NCBI GenBank assembly: GCA_032164245.1
Contig: JAVMKO010000002.1
Coordinates: forward strand, 90,719,340 to 90,783,339
Length of the DNA stretch: 64,000 nucleotides
DNA from: Sternotherus odoratus
Lineage: Eukaryota > Chordata > Testudines > Kinosternidae
Direction of reading: 5' to 3'
The translations under genes were made by a program, and so were the position numbers. The notes beneath the pieces are model-generated. The model worked only from the letters and a program-made list of their open reading frames with translations, searched no databases and was not told the DNA's origin. Positions 11,770-23,700 of this stretch are shown here, one piece after another (the first letter of the stretch is position 1; each line of letters starts with the position of its first letter).

Positions 11770-13206
11770 TTTCATCTCAGACAGGTGATTAGAGAAAGCA
11801 GAAAGCCAGCAAGAAATGGAAGATGGGAAAGGATCAGCAAGTGACCTTTTGGGGGTCAGAAAGTGCAGGGAAAAGGTGAAAACTGCCAAAAGCCAAGCGG
11901 ATTTGGCCTTGCAAAGAGAATTAAAAACAACAGTAAAAGGTTCTTTACCCATATAAATGGAAAGAAAACAGGGGCTGCTAAGAACTGAGTCTGGGATGGA
12001 GATTAGGTATGGTCCAACACCTAAACAAATATTTTGCGTCAGTTCTTAATAAGGGTAATGAGGAGCTTGGGGGCAGTGGCTGGGTGGCTAATGGAAATGA
12101 GGATATGGAAATAGAAATTATCACATCTGAGGTGGAAGCCAAACTCAAACAGCTTAATGAGACCAAATTTGGGAGCCTGGACAATCTCCATCTGAGAATA
12201 TTAAATGAACTGGCACATGAAATTGCAAGACTAATAGCAAGGATTTTTAAAGAATCCATAAACTTGGGGACCATACCCTATGACTGAAGAATTTCTAATA
12301 TGGTACTTTTAAGAAAGGGGGGAAAGTGATCCAGGAAACTACAGGCCTGTTAATTTGACCTCCATTGTAGGCAAGGTCTGGGAACAAATTTTGAAAGAGA
12401 GAGTAATTAAAGAATAGATAATTCTTTAATTATGAATGGTAATTGGGATAAAATACAACATGGTTTTTCAAAAGCAAGATCATGACAGATCAAAAAACTG
12501 ATCTTCTAAGCAAAGGAAATGCATCATATCTGATTACCTTGATTTCAATAAGCGTTTGATACAGTTCCACCTGGGAAATTATTAGTTAAATTGGAGAAGA
12601 TGGTGATTAATGTGATAATTGAAAGGTGGGTAAGGAACTGGCTAAATGGGGAGACTGTCAGGCTGCAGGGGGGTTACTAGTAGAGTTCCTCAGGGATTGG
12701 TCTTGGGACCAATCTTATCTAACATTTTCTTTAATGACCTTGGCACAAAAAGTGGGAGAGGGCTAATAAAATGTGCGGATAACACAAAGTTGGGAGGTAT
12801 TGCCAATACAGCGGAGGACTGGAATATCATAAAAGAAGATCTGGATGGCCGTCAAAACTTAAATAATAGAAATGGGAAGAAATTGAATATACAAAGTGCA
12901 AGGTCATGTTCTCAGGGACTAACAACAAGAATTTTTGCTATAAGCTGGATGTCTGAGTTGCACAGGATGCCTATGAGTTGCACAGGATGCCTATGAGTTG
13001 CTAGTCTGAACCAGCCATGGAAAAGGCTACTGCAATCCTACGATGAATCAGGCAAGGTATTTCCAGTAGAGATAGGGAAGTGTTTTCCCTATCATTATAC
13101 AAGGCATTGGTGAGACCTCATTTGGAATACTGTGTGCAGTTCTGGGCTCCTATATTTATGAAAGATTAATTCAAACTGGAACAGGTGCAGAGAAACGTTA
13201 CTAGAA
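11770..13206 (+). pseudogene. CR1-type LINE ORF2: upstream region and reverse transcriptase, degraded
   Basis: Frames on the plus strand show the order of a CR1 reverse transcriptase. NGKK/NKYFASVL-like sequence (11950-12050) comes first, then LRILNELAHEIARLIARIF (about 12196-12252), a D-P-G-N-Y-R-P-V-N-L-T segment (12329-12363), SRVPQGLVLGPILSNIFFND (about 12680-12740), and CADNTKLGG (12773-12800). The last replaces the family's F-A-D-D catalytic motif, so one aspartate is lost. Frameshifts and stops interrupt every segment. A 20-bp tandem duplication lies at 12955-12994. The element continues after a PLE insertion at 13590. Confidence 0.85.
12955..13000 (+). repeat. 20-bp tandem duplication inside the CR1
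   Basis: GAGTTGCACAGGATGCCTAT occurs twice head to tail (12955-12974, 12975-12994), followed by GAGTTG. Most likely a local slippage event after the element died. Confidence 0.9.
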
Positions 13207-13589
13207 TCAGAGGAATGCAGAAGAACACTTCAACCTGCCTGGACATACATTAGCAGATTTAAAGACAGCCATATTGCAGCAAAAAAAACTTCCAGACCAG
13301 ACTTCAAAGAGAAACTCCAGTTCATCTGCAAATTTGACGCCATCAGGTCTGGACTTAATATTGACTGTGAATGGCTCTCCAGTTACAAAAGCATTTTCTC
13401 CTCTCTGGGTGTTCACACCTCCAGATCAGCTGCTGGATGTGGGCCTCACCCCCCCTTTCTTGCCTGCATATTTATACCTGCCTCTGGAGACTTCCACAAC
13501 ATTTGTCTGATGAAGTGGGCCTTAGCCTACGAAAGCTCATGATCCTTAAGATCTGTTAGCCTATAAGGTGCTACAAGGCTCTTGGTCGC
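13207..13589 (+). mobile_element. Penelope-like element 3' fragment inserted in CR1 (copy 2), with GIY-YIG remnant and hammerhead-like tail
   Basis: The insert splits a CR1 ORF2. Its frames read HFNLPGHTLADLKTAILQQK, then after a frameshift EKLQFICKFDAIRSGLNIDC and EWL. The H-x5-H, conserved E and G-L-N pattern is the C-terminal part of the GIY-YIG endonuclease of Penelope-like retroelements. Downstream lies non-coding sequence, then CTGATGA (13507-13513), a 6-bp hairpin, GAAA (13531-13534) and the shared tail. It is 5' truncated and has frameshifts, so it is inactive. No clear target duplication is visible. Confidence 0.75.
13507..13545 (+). ncRNA. Hammerhead-ribozyme-like core in PLE tail (copy 2)
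   Basis: CTGATGA is followed by a hairpin GTGGGC-CTTA-GCCTAC (five Watson-Crick pairs and one G-T wobble) and GAAA, the invariant layout of a hammerhead core with stem II between the boxes. A short stem III would follow, but here the right side reads GATC instead of GCTC and pairs poorly. Stem I is not convincing. PLEs are known to carry minimal hammerhead motifs; activity of this copy is doubtful. Confidence 0.5.
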
Positions 13590-14340
13590 TTCCAAGAAAA
13601 CACTGGATAAATGCAGCTTCTTTAGTCTAAACCAATGAAGGATGATTGCTCTCTATGAATACAGAAGAGGGATAAACATGAGGGAGGGAGAGGAGTTATT
13701 TAAGTTAAGGACCAATGTTGGCACAAGAACAAATGGATATAAATCGACCATCAATATGTTTAGGCTTGATATTAAATTAAGGTTTCTAATGATCAGAAAA
13801 GTGAAGTTCTGGAACAGCCTTTGGAGGGGAGTAGTTGGGACAAAATAAACCTATTTTGTTTTAAGACTGAGCTTGATAAGTTTATGGAGTGGACGGTGTG
13901 ATGAAATTACCTACAATGGCATATGGCCAACCCATGACTACTATTAGCAAATATGTCCAATGGCCAGGCACAGGGCAGTAACTGGGGCGGGATAATTCTT
14001 CCTGGGTTTCTGACTGGTGGGCCTTGCCCACATGCTGAGAGTCAGAAGGAATTTTCCCTCCAGTCAGATTGACAGAGACCATGGGATTTTTTAACCTTCC
14101 TCTGCATCCTGGGGCACAGGTCACTTGCTGGTTTGAACTAGTGTAAATGGTGGATTCTCTGTAACTTAAAGTCTTTAAATCCAGATATGAGGACTTCAGT
14201 AGTTCAGCCAGAGGTTGTGGGCCTATTACTGGAGTGAATGGGTGGGTGAGATTCTGTGGTCTGTGATGTGCAGGAGGCCAGATTAGTTGCTCAGTATGGT
14301 CCCTTCTGGCCTTTAAGTCTATGAGTCCATAAGTCTTGCA
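13590..14340 (+). mobile_element. CR1 LINE, end of ORF2 and 3' UTR (continuation of 11770-13206)
   Basis: The frame at 13642-13848 reads REGEELFKLRTNVGTRTNGY, then FRLDIKLRFLMIRKVKFWNS, the conserved CR1 C-terminus. The 3' UTR follows with GGAATTTTCCCTCCAGTCAG and a GGGGCACAGGTCACTTGCTGG block (14111-14131). It ends in GGTCCCTTCTGGCCTTTAAG and the octamer-like TCTATGAG-TCCATAAG repeats typical of CR1 3' termini. With the 5' part and the PLE insert removed, the CR1 copy covers about 2.2 kb. Confidence 0.88.
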
Positions 14341-16164
14341 GTGCATGTTTAGTTACCCTTATGCAAATACAAACTTTTGGGTTTTCTCTAATATGCTTTT
14401 TTGTTGCAATTTCCCCACTTTTACTGAAAGCCAGTAAAACAAAACTGAGTTTTACAACTCCCCTATACTTACTGTTGCTTATAAACAGGCAAGGAATGTT
14501 ACAGCTTCTGGGAGGGCCAGCTAGAGCCAGTTACAGCCCGACTGAGCTGCCTTAGCAGTAAAATAATTAGTAAAACTCATGCTTTCCTTGCAAGATGGAG
14601 CTCTTCCCCCAGGCATGTGGAAATTCTGATTGGCGCATGTTGTCATTTTATGGGTCTGGATGTACAGATGATTCAGGTATAATGATTAAAATGGGAGTTG
14701 TCCAAACAAATCCCTGTAATACACAGAATGTAATTATTTATTAGTAATATTGCAGTAACACTTAATGGTCCCAACCAAGATCAGACCCCTATTTTTCTGA
14801 ACACAGTACATAAACCTATTCAGAGACCGTCCCTGTTCTGGAGAGCTTGCGATTGGTTTCTATGAGCTGTGTTTCTTTTCCCATTCGGATGCAATCCCCA
14901 ATGTACATATTCAATTACAAAATAGATGCCCCATTGTCTGTGACCCAACCAAGGGTCCAGCCCCAAGTAGGAAAGAAAAAGAAAATGCAAATTTCTTCTA
15001 GAAGTCGACTCCTGTGGCCTCTTCTCTGTTATCCCTTCCCAGGCAAAGTCTTTAGTTCAGATATTGGAGGCAGGGTAAATGTTTGACAGAGCCTGCCTGC
15101 CTTCACTCTTCCAAGCAACTCGAGTAACCTGAGAAAAAGCAAAGCAGATCTATTGCTCAAAGAAGGCTCCCGGTCCTGACCTCCCATCGTACGCTTAAAA
15201 TCTGGTGCGGATATTAGAACTTCAGAACAGGAGGGTTTCTGCAAGAAATGGATCACACATGCTTGCTTCCTCCAACTAGCACTCAAATGTTTGCTCATGT
15301 CACCCTCTCAGCCACACGGCAGACACAACAGTAGACAGATCTTGTGTTTGCATTCAAAGTTTGCTACCACAGTGTACAAAGCTCAGCTCTAAAAGAGAAG
15401 CTTTCTGTTCGCTGAGTAAATTAAAGTAAATTAAAGTAAATTTTTAAAAAATACCCCGGGTACCAAAGAATCCAGGGGAACTTTGAAAAGAACAAAATCC
15501 CTGCAATCATTGTGGCTGATCATTGCGGGGGGGAGACGACACAAAGGCAAAAAGAATGTCTCGGTGGCAAAGTGCCAGTTTAGGCCTAAAAGGAAAATTG
15601 CTAATTTTGGACTCTCTGCCCCTTGCTGATGCTGTGCAAAAATTATTCTTGTCTTGGCTTATGCTACATCTGTGCACAATGATGTGTGAGTCTGAGACAT
15701 GGGCTAATTCTGCAGAACCAAAGTAGTTTTTGTTTGAACTTTCCAACCCTACGAGGACATGCCATGCCAAAGGGTGGTGGATGGAAATGGGAGTGTTTGC
15801 CGGGAAGTGGAGAGAGTGAATAAATATCATTTTTATTTCAAAATGTGGCTCTGGAACGAAGACCTTTCCTCCAGTGCTTCCTTCTGTAACAAATATGTGT
15901 TCAGTGCAGGGAAGCTTCTGCAGCTGAGAACCTAGCATTGAGAACCATTGATCTAGCATTAGTGCAGCTCCACTGGAGTGAGCACTGTGGGACTACTAGT
16001 GTAGGCTGCCCAATGGCATTTGAACCGTTGTGTAATCTAACCCAGCTCAGAGAAGACCTGGAAGACAAGATGGTAAAAATGCCAGACAGTGGTCAACAGT
16101 GCCCTGTCCATACTAATGCCCCACCATGGCTGCCAGTAATGGAGCTGACCTGATTTTCAGGCTG
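14341..16164. other. Unassigned non-coding stretch
   Basis: Mostly unique sequence. A decamer (TAAATTAAAG-like) repeats almost three times at 15417-15442. A GAGAACCATTG end resembling a hAT terminus is at 15938-15949, without a visible partner. A 150-codon minus-strand frame at 15507-15959 has no recognisable domain and is probably chance. Confidence 0.45.
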
Positions 16165-16440
16165 TAGAAAACATCTGGGTGCTTTAGTTTCCCCAGCCGT
16201 AAAATGGGAATGATATTACAGGGTCTGATCAGGCTGGCGAGTCAGGGTTTAGCATTCATGCCACACTCCCCATTGGTACCCGGTCCGAGAATGATCCAAC
16301 CAGTGGGTCAAATTCAGTGATGAATCCTGGTCACGTGCCACCTGAGGCATGTTGTGCATATACTAAGAAGATTGTGAGGCTTACCTAATGTTTGTAAAGT
16401 GCTTTGATAACCTTGAATAGAGAACCCAGCCATTTAAATG
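16165..16440 (+). repeat. MIR-like SINE, sense
   Basis: It has the sense MIR landmarks TTTAGTTTCCCCAGCCGTAA and AATGGGAATGATATTACAGG, and the 3' part ATTGTGAGGCTTACCTAATG with TTTGTAAAGTGCTTTGATAA. Roughly 120 bases between the two parts do not match and may be an insertion. Confidence 0.65.
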
Positions 16441-19379
16441 CAATGCGGTAGTTGCCTTATAAATATGTATGCTAGGCAGAAGATGCTGTAGAATTGCAAA
16501 CCAGAGAAAATCTGTGCTCCGCTGGGCTTTCACAGGACAGATGTTCTCTGCTCCATTTCTGTGTTCTTCAGATACCATGGAGAGGTCACTCTGCTGGGCT
16601 TCTGTGAAAGCAGTTATGGAAGCATCTTTCTATCACCAGGCCTAGCTGTTCGGGGGCACAGTCAGTGTTATTTTACACAAATGTTCCTTGACCCAGCAAC
16701 ACTCACTCACTCTCTCTATCTATCTCTCCATACAGATTATCTGTGCTTCTAGAAGAAATAATGTGAGTGGAGTGGGATGTACATGGGTTTACTGCTGGCC
16801 CACATACAGGTGAACGTTAGTACTTTTTGAAGCATATACTAGCTGCACATGTGTTTTCAGTATCATGGTTCAGTTTAATAAGATGCTTGCCAAAGCAAAG
16901 TTGGCTGCTTGATATGCTCATTTGTATGCCATTATCCAGAATGCTCTTTGGGTTATTTGGGTCTGAGATCTGGGAAAAAAACAAATGCTTGGCTGTGTGG
17001 TTTGGCCTGTGTGTAGACTGAGCTTTTTCATCTGCACTCTAGCAGTCACTAGCTTGAATGAAATAATTTATTTTCTATAAAACTATTTTGACATGTAGTG
17101 CTCTTTGTTTCTTTTTGGATCCATTATTGGGACGGTGTATATTTTACCAATAGGATGAAAGAAAGAAAGAAACTTTAGATACTGCCAAAAGGAAACAGCC
17201 TAGTGGAAAGTCTCTGATGTTGTTTACAGTGGAAGAAAGAAATTTTAAAAAGGCATGTTCAACATAGCTTAAAAATCCTGGCCCATCGTCCGCTCTCACT
17301 TACCTGTATAGAACCCCATGATGTTGACAGGAGCTGCACCCATGTAACTGAGAGCAATGCTTCTTGCCCCTCTGTGAGCTGGCACATGAACACCCACACC
17401 CCACCTTTTAAAATGTGTTCTCTACGTTTTAGTGCCTCCATTTTTGGGTGCCCAATCTGAAGCACTCAGAGATTGGTTTTTGGAGGTACCAAGCATCCAG
17501 AGCTCCAATTGCGCTGGCCATTCCAGTTTTAACATTGACATCCCTGTACGTTTCACAAGGAAATAGATTGCCTCCGGAGATGAGGAAGGAAGTGAATATG
17601 AAGTTTGCCCTAGCAGGAAAATGAAAGAATGGAGAAAATTGCTTTTTTTTTCCTCCTGGAGCTGTTGTGTTTTATCAGGAGGAAAAAACATACCAGTAGC
17701 TTTTCATTTGGATATTTTCTTACCACAGTTGCGATAGCGGTGAAACAGGATGATGGGAAACTCTGCCCTTTGACCCAGAGTAGGATTGTCATAAAGAGCA
17801 TGAAAAACAATATTCATATAACATGTGGTTTCAACTTTTCAGACCAGAGACAGTTTGCCTTTCCTCCCAGCTCCCTGTGTTCTGAAACCCATTTCCCACA
17901 GCCTGAAATACTACATAAAAGGCAGTAATGACACCTTTACCCCAGAGGAAAGAAGTCAAGGTTGACGTGGACCACAATGAAGCACTTTGTGTAACATCAT
18001 TTTCTGCTTCTATTCAGACTAGTGTTCAATGACCAGGACTGGTAGCTTTTTTCCAAGTAATCATGGGCTAATCATTTTTGTTTGTGCTAGTGAAAAAAGA
18101 TGGCTTTCTTTCCTTCTAGCATTGTTAGTTTCTCTAGCAGACATTGCCCTTAACAACTGCAGTATGCTTTCTCCTATATGCTGTGAACATATTTTACTAA
18201 AAGAAGTAGTTTTCCATCCTACAGACAGTGGGGGTAGGGGAGAAAAGGACATAACATCTTTCATGTTCTTCCTGTGTAGAATTTTTTTCCCATGGGTTGT
18301 TCTAAATTTGTCATTATTTCCCACATGAGTAATATCTACATAAGTTATAGCTTACATAGGCTCGACACTTGAAATGAAAAGCAGATTGTATTTCAGACTT
18401 GAATTATCCTCCAATATTTCATGATATATATTCCATCTTGATGGGGTACTATTGTTATATATTTCATAGTTATGATTTCCAAAGTATCAAACTACTCATT
18501 ATCTTCCAGTGCTATCTGGCTATAAATGCCAAAACACTCCAGCAGCCTGTGTGTGCTTTTTTAAACTTATAGTCCTGTGTTCTGGGTATGTTTAGCATTT
18601 TATGATGTTGAATAATATAAAAATGCTATAATACTCTATCAAAAGCCCTGCTAGATTATTGACAGTGTAGGTTTCATTTAATTCCTTGATTCAACAGCCA
18701 TTCCAAGATATTTCTTGTGCAATCCAATAAACACCAAATGCAGTGCTTATACTGAATATTTAAAAAATCAATCAGGCTTGAAATGTAATGTTATCTAATT
18801 GGCTTGCTACATTCAGACTAAATTGAATGACATTTTAAAAAAATTAAACCCTTCTACATAACTTCATATTTCCTCCATTGTAACAATTGATTTTTTCTTT
18901 TAACTTTAATATAATTTTAATGTATTAAGTTAATTTACTCTTTTCTTCTAAAGGTTTAAGGAAATGTTCTGAATCTAACTCGATATACTGATCAAATGTG
19001 GGTGCCTGCACGTGTGTGTAGATAATGCTGTGATAGTAATGGAAGGGTGCTAAAATCTCCATTTAAGGAGCTACCTACAAAAAGTAATTTGCAATGCTTA
19101 GCAATAGCACGCTTTATTGGTCTTATACAAATCCTTAGAACAATGTTGCATATTCTCAAGCAAAATGTACTGGCACTCTGTTCACTATTTGAATATATAG
19201 ACTGCTCTCCTTTATGGATCCCCTCCCATAACAATGGCTAACACGGTTGCAACATTCCAAGAAGGTGTTAGGATTCACAAGGAATGTGATGGACAATAAT
19301 ACAGAACAAATCTAATGCCGTTATATTGAATCAATAGATATTCTAGGTAACCCCATCTTAAAATATATATTGCAGATTT
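16441..19379. other. Unassigned AT-rich stretch
   Basis: No repeat family or exon recognised. Small GAAA repeats occur at about 17157-17171 and a CTAT/CTCT run near 16705-16730. Confidence 0.45.
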
Positions 19380-19760
19380 GGAAGGGGTTAAGAAAAGGAG
19401 ACCACAATGGTTAGGGGCATGGAAAAAAATCTCATATGAAGAGATATTGAAAGGACTGGGCTTCTAGGCTTATCTTAGAAAGGAGACAGTTAAGTGCATA
19501 AAATAATGAAGGATGTAGGTAGATCATGAGTTTTTGTGCCCTGTGTTTTACAAGAAGAAGGAGCCAGTCAATGAATCTGAAAGGTGGCAAACTGATAAAA
19601 TTATATACTCTTTCCACACAACACATAATTAGACCATAGAACTCATTGCCATGAGATATCACTGTAGCCAGTAACTTAGCAGGACTCAAAGGAGGATTGA
19701 ACATTTATATGGATAGCAAGAATACTCTGAATTACAATGGCTAATACTAAAAATAGAGTA
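19380..19760 (+). mobile_element. Old CR1/L3-type LINE fragment
   Basis: The sequence follows the CR1 ORF2 end region: GGTGGCAAACTGATAAAATT, CTCTTTCCACACAACACATA, then CATAGAACTCATTGCCATGA and a CAGGACTCAAAGGAGGATTGAAC block. This matches the order and content of the 29405-29872 copy, but it is more diverged and lacks the terminal octamer repeats. Confidence 0.6.
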
Positions 19761-19829
19761 TTGAAAGGAATATAAAACCTCAAGCTTCAGGTTGTAAATC
19801 AATCTCTTACTAGAAGGGGTTAAAATGAG

Positions 19830-20213
19830 ATCTTCATGAGAGGCAGAGTATCTCCCAATTCCTTCCCCCAGTCCTTCCAGAACCACCAATTCCCTCCTAA
19901 CTACACCCCTCACCTCCACTTCACCTCCTGGCCCCCAGATCACCCCACCTCTTACCCTCTATCCCCTATGGGGGGCTGTTTGTTTCTTGGGGGGATCTCA
20001 GCTCACTGTCCCTGCCCAAAGTTCCAGTGGACAGGGGTTCCCAAGTTGCTCACATCTGGCCAGAGTATCTGGAATCTTAGCTCTGAGTGCCCCCCTTCCA
20101 CTCCTCTGGTGATCAACATAGGAGGGCCATAGGATATGGGCATATCTCTGGGTTGTGACAGTCCATCAAGGTTTACAAATGGGTTCTGAGCCAAATAAAG
20201 ATTGAGAACCACT
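19830..20213. mobile_element. Probable hAT-type element fragment
   Basis: C-rich sequence ends in AAAGATTGAGAACCACTG (about 20194-20211), the complement of the CAGTGGTTCTCAA terminus common to hAT/Charlie-type elements. The matching left end is not visible, so it is truncated or its start is too diverged. Confidence 0.4.
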
Positions 20214-23200
20214 GATTTAGACCATAGGTCTGATTCACTATTGCAATTCTGATATTCTCACATGGAATACTGAAATCCTTAGTAACACTACATGTGTCCT
20301 GCTATGCCACTCTTTTTCCATGCATGATGCCACCTCAAGTAATTAGTCACATTTTTCACTTATCCCAGTAGAATCTTGAGAAGGCCGCAACATGGAACCA
20401 AATCTTTTGATATCTGAGCATTGCTTTTCTTGATCCTAACTTCTCTTAACTACTATGTAAAAGGGACAAACTCTTCCTGAAAACATAACTGTCACTCAAA
20501 AACCACTAAACACAATTATTATTTTTTGGTATATAATACCATATTCTGATACTTTGTTCAGCACTGAACAAAGTAGGGAATATAATCTCACTTTGCTGCC
20601 TGAGGATTAATGTGTTGAGGTGAAAACACAGTCCTTCATTTCTGAAAGCTATAGCGTGGGCTGTCAATTTGTCTTGAAATTGGAAGATGGATGGCACCAT
20701 TTTTTTAAGGAAAAAGCTTATGGATAGTAAAGTTATTGTGTAAGATTGTAGAAGTTTACTGTACTTGTTACAGAGTATTTTAAAGTGTAGTATCTCTATA
20801 AAATCTCTACAGTGCATACACACAGCTATGCCAAACAGACATTTAAACTTCACCTCAGCAGCAGCCAAAAGCCTGTCTAATCAGGCTTTGAAGTAAGCAA
20901 GGATACTATCAGTCCAAACAACCGTTCACCATCTTTCCTATTTTCATTAGTTCCTGTAAAATTTAAGCTTTCATTTTTCAGAAGTTGAGTTTTTAGATGG
21001 TGCAACTGCAGAGAACATTTTGAAGCAGAATTGAAGCGTGTTTTGTTATAAAATCTGCAGACCGCCAGAAACAATAACTTCTGGGGAAGAAAGAACAATT
21101 TCATTTGTCTCAGAGGAGCATTGGCTCTGAAGTCTAATTATAGTAATTTAAATATCAACATTATTAACCAGAGGGTGGTTGATCATTTCATCAGAAACAT
21201 CCAGCTTTATCCTTATCCAGTGTTACTGGGTGTGATAAAGTTTAGAGACGGAAAATACCTATTAGGTCACTCAATCCATTTCCCAGGTGGGCAGTGCAGG
21301 ATTCTATCCTACAGTACATTCCTCCACTATTTCGTCCAGTCCAGTTTTAACACTCTGCGGCTTCCCTGTGAACACCACCCTAGCTGAAATTTCTGTTGTA
21401 GGAAGACCACCCTTTCATGGTTCTTCTAGGGTGGTTTTAGCAGGGGACCCATATCTCTGTTCAGGTAGGTGGGGGCTGGGTCTTTCTTCCTCTGGGGAGG
21501 AGTGGGGAGACCCTAATTTAGCTAAAGAGGAACAATGATGCCCCCCACCTCGCCAGCCGAGATAGCTCCTGTATTGGGTGCAACTGCTTCTACCATTCAA
21601 GGTGGGAATGGGCTAAGAGGGATCCCCTGTGAGGGGATGTGTATGCAGCCTCCAACTGCCTTATTCCAGACCTGCATGTTGGCTATGTGTATCACATACC
21701 CCATCTAGGTACAGCAGCATTTGATGTACTTTGAAATGCAGTCCAGAGTCAAGCTCTCAGAAACCTGATATGCTTTTAAACTCCTCAGGTCTCCAGTTAG
21801 TAAACTCCGGGGATTTAAGCAATGACTTTTCTTAATCAATTAGCGTGTCTGGAGAATGTTCAGGTCTACACCTGCATCGCGCGTTGAACCAATGATCCAC
21901 AGGCCTGTTTAAAATTGGCTTTCAGTTGTTTAAACAAATGATTTCGGTGTGTTCAGCTGCCAGATCCCATGGGTTAAAATGGTTTTCTTGATGCTGCTCC
22001 TGTCTAGTCTCACATCTGCGTATCTGTCTCTCTCATACCTAACAAAGAAGAACCTTGCTGCCACTTTTAATGCACAGCTCCAAAGTATCCGTCTATTTGG
22101 GCCATAAGCTTCTGAGCAACCGCGCTTAAGTGGGGGTTCCTCTTCTGGCTTATTGGCTTAATATAAAAAGGCAAGTCTGGAATATGGGAAGCACAATTTT
22201 CAGATATGGAGACCTTACATGGATGCTTAAATTAGCGATACAAGTGGTGACAACCCTGCCTCTTAATAGCGTTTGAATGGGCACCCTACTTTAAGCCCTC
22301 AGCGTTTGTGACTTTCTTTTTTTTTTTCTTTAGAGACCTAATCACATGTACTTAGAGTCACTTAATTTAGATGTGGCAGAAGGCTGAGAAGAGAGATTTG
22401 GCTTATTGAGAAACAGAGGAGATGGCTGGGTTCCAAATGATGGGAGATGCCTCGGGCCAGTTCATTACAAGAATTCTTCCCGAATAGTGAAAATAGGAAA
22501 CAAGAAAATCTCAGGCTACTGGCAACCTATCAAATCTACTTAGAAAACAATTCCATTATTAAGGAGAATGAGCGAAAGAAGAGGACTGAAGAGATTGGGG
22601 GAAGGAGAGTAAGCTTTATTCATTTGTTAAATAAACCAGATGTTAAATATCAGAGCCAGCCCAAGTCATGATCCCAGTAAAATCCACATCATGATCTGAA
22701 TTAGAAACAAGTGGGAGAAGTTTTAATTTAATTTTATTTCTTTGGGTGCATGGAAGAATAAAGTTATGGGAGAGTGGGGACGGGGGAATTCGAGGCTACC
22801 CAGGCCTGTCTCTCACTGATCCCCAGGAGATCTCTGCTGAAATCCCTCTTGGCATCTTTGGAAATCAGGTCGTTCTCAGCACAGTGTCTTTAACAGTCTC
22901 ACACATTCTGGGGCTATATGTGAGAAAAAGGGGCCCATGCTCACAGGGGTACTTATGGTTTAGGAAAGCCCTGGAATGTGCAAGGTTTATATCAACTAGC
23001 TGACCAAAGGATGACTGTAGAGTTCTGGAAATGAGATGGAGCTCTCTGTTGCGATATTGCAAACGGTGACGGGAGGTGTGAAAGAGAAGGAGTTAAACAC
23101 AAAGGCAGTCAAATCACGTGTTGGGGTTGGAAGGGGAAGTGTGGAAGGAGAGCAAGAATGTAGAGAAACTGAGTTCTTGAACCTTTTCCCCAGCAACCTA

Positions 23201-23554
23201 CTCCTTGAAGTAAATCTATATTTGTTCTTGCTGTTGCTTCTGCTTAAGGAACTATGATTCTAAGGCTACATAATGAAATGAAAGTTTAAAGGGGAATAAA
23301 AGCTCCAGAGAGCAGCTCATTCAGATTTCTGACAGACTCACTCCTACACCATGCTCTGCTCTTGTGCTGAAGTCCTCTTTTTCTGACTTTGAGATGGGGC
23401 TTGGTGAAAGGGAGGGCGTTGCAGGCAGTGATAAGGGGACGGGAAATTGAAGGACAGCAGAAGCAGATGACTCAAGAGAAAAGCAAAAACCAAAAGTTCA
23501 GACAAGTTTTGCATCAGCTCCCCCCACCCCACCCATTTGTTTTGTACGGTTCTT
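20214..23554. other. Unassigned stretch, possible conserved element at 21830-22030
   Basis: Mostly unique. At 21830-22030 the composition changes: it is CpG-containing, repeat-free and rich in paired AT motifs such as AATCAATTAGCG. This is worth testing for conservation. No exon-like frame seen. Confidence 0.4.
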
Positions 23555-23700
23555 ATCTTCTGTGTAAGATAGAACATAAGCTATTCATTTCAGGGACTGT
23601 CTTACATCATTTTGTACAGTGCCTAGCTTAACAGGGCCCTTCGATGCTCCTCCAGTATAAATAGTGCATAATTGTAAGTCCCTGTTAGTGAGTATAAATA
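23555..23700 (+). repeat. L2/MIR-type 3' tail fragment
   Basis: It contains AACATAAGCTATTCATTTCA, GGGACTGTCTTACATCATTT and TGTACAGTGCCTAGCTTAAC. These follow the order of the L2/MIR-derived tail (..GTAAGCTC..GGGCAGGGACTGT..GTACAGTGCCTAGCAC..). Confidence 0.55.

Noticed and set aside
13882..14346. 154-codon minus-strand frame
   Set aside because: It is antisense to the CR1 3' UTR.
15507..15959. 150-codon minus-strand frame
   Set aside because: No domain, no codon or splice evidence, and not within a recognisable gene; the length is possible by chance.
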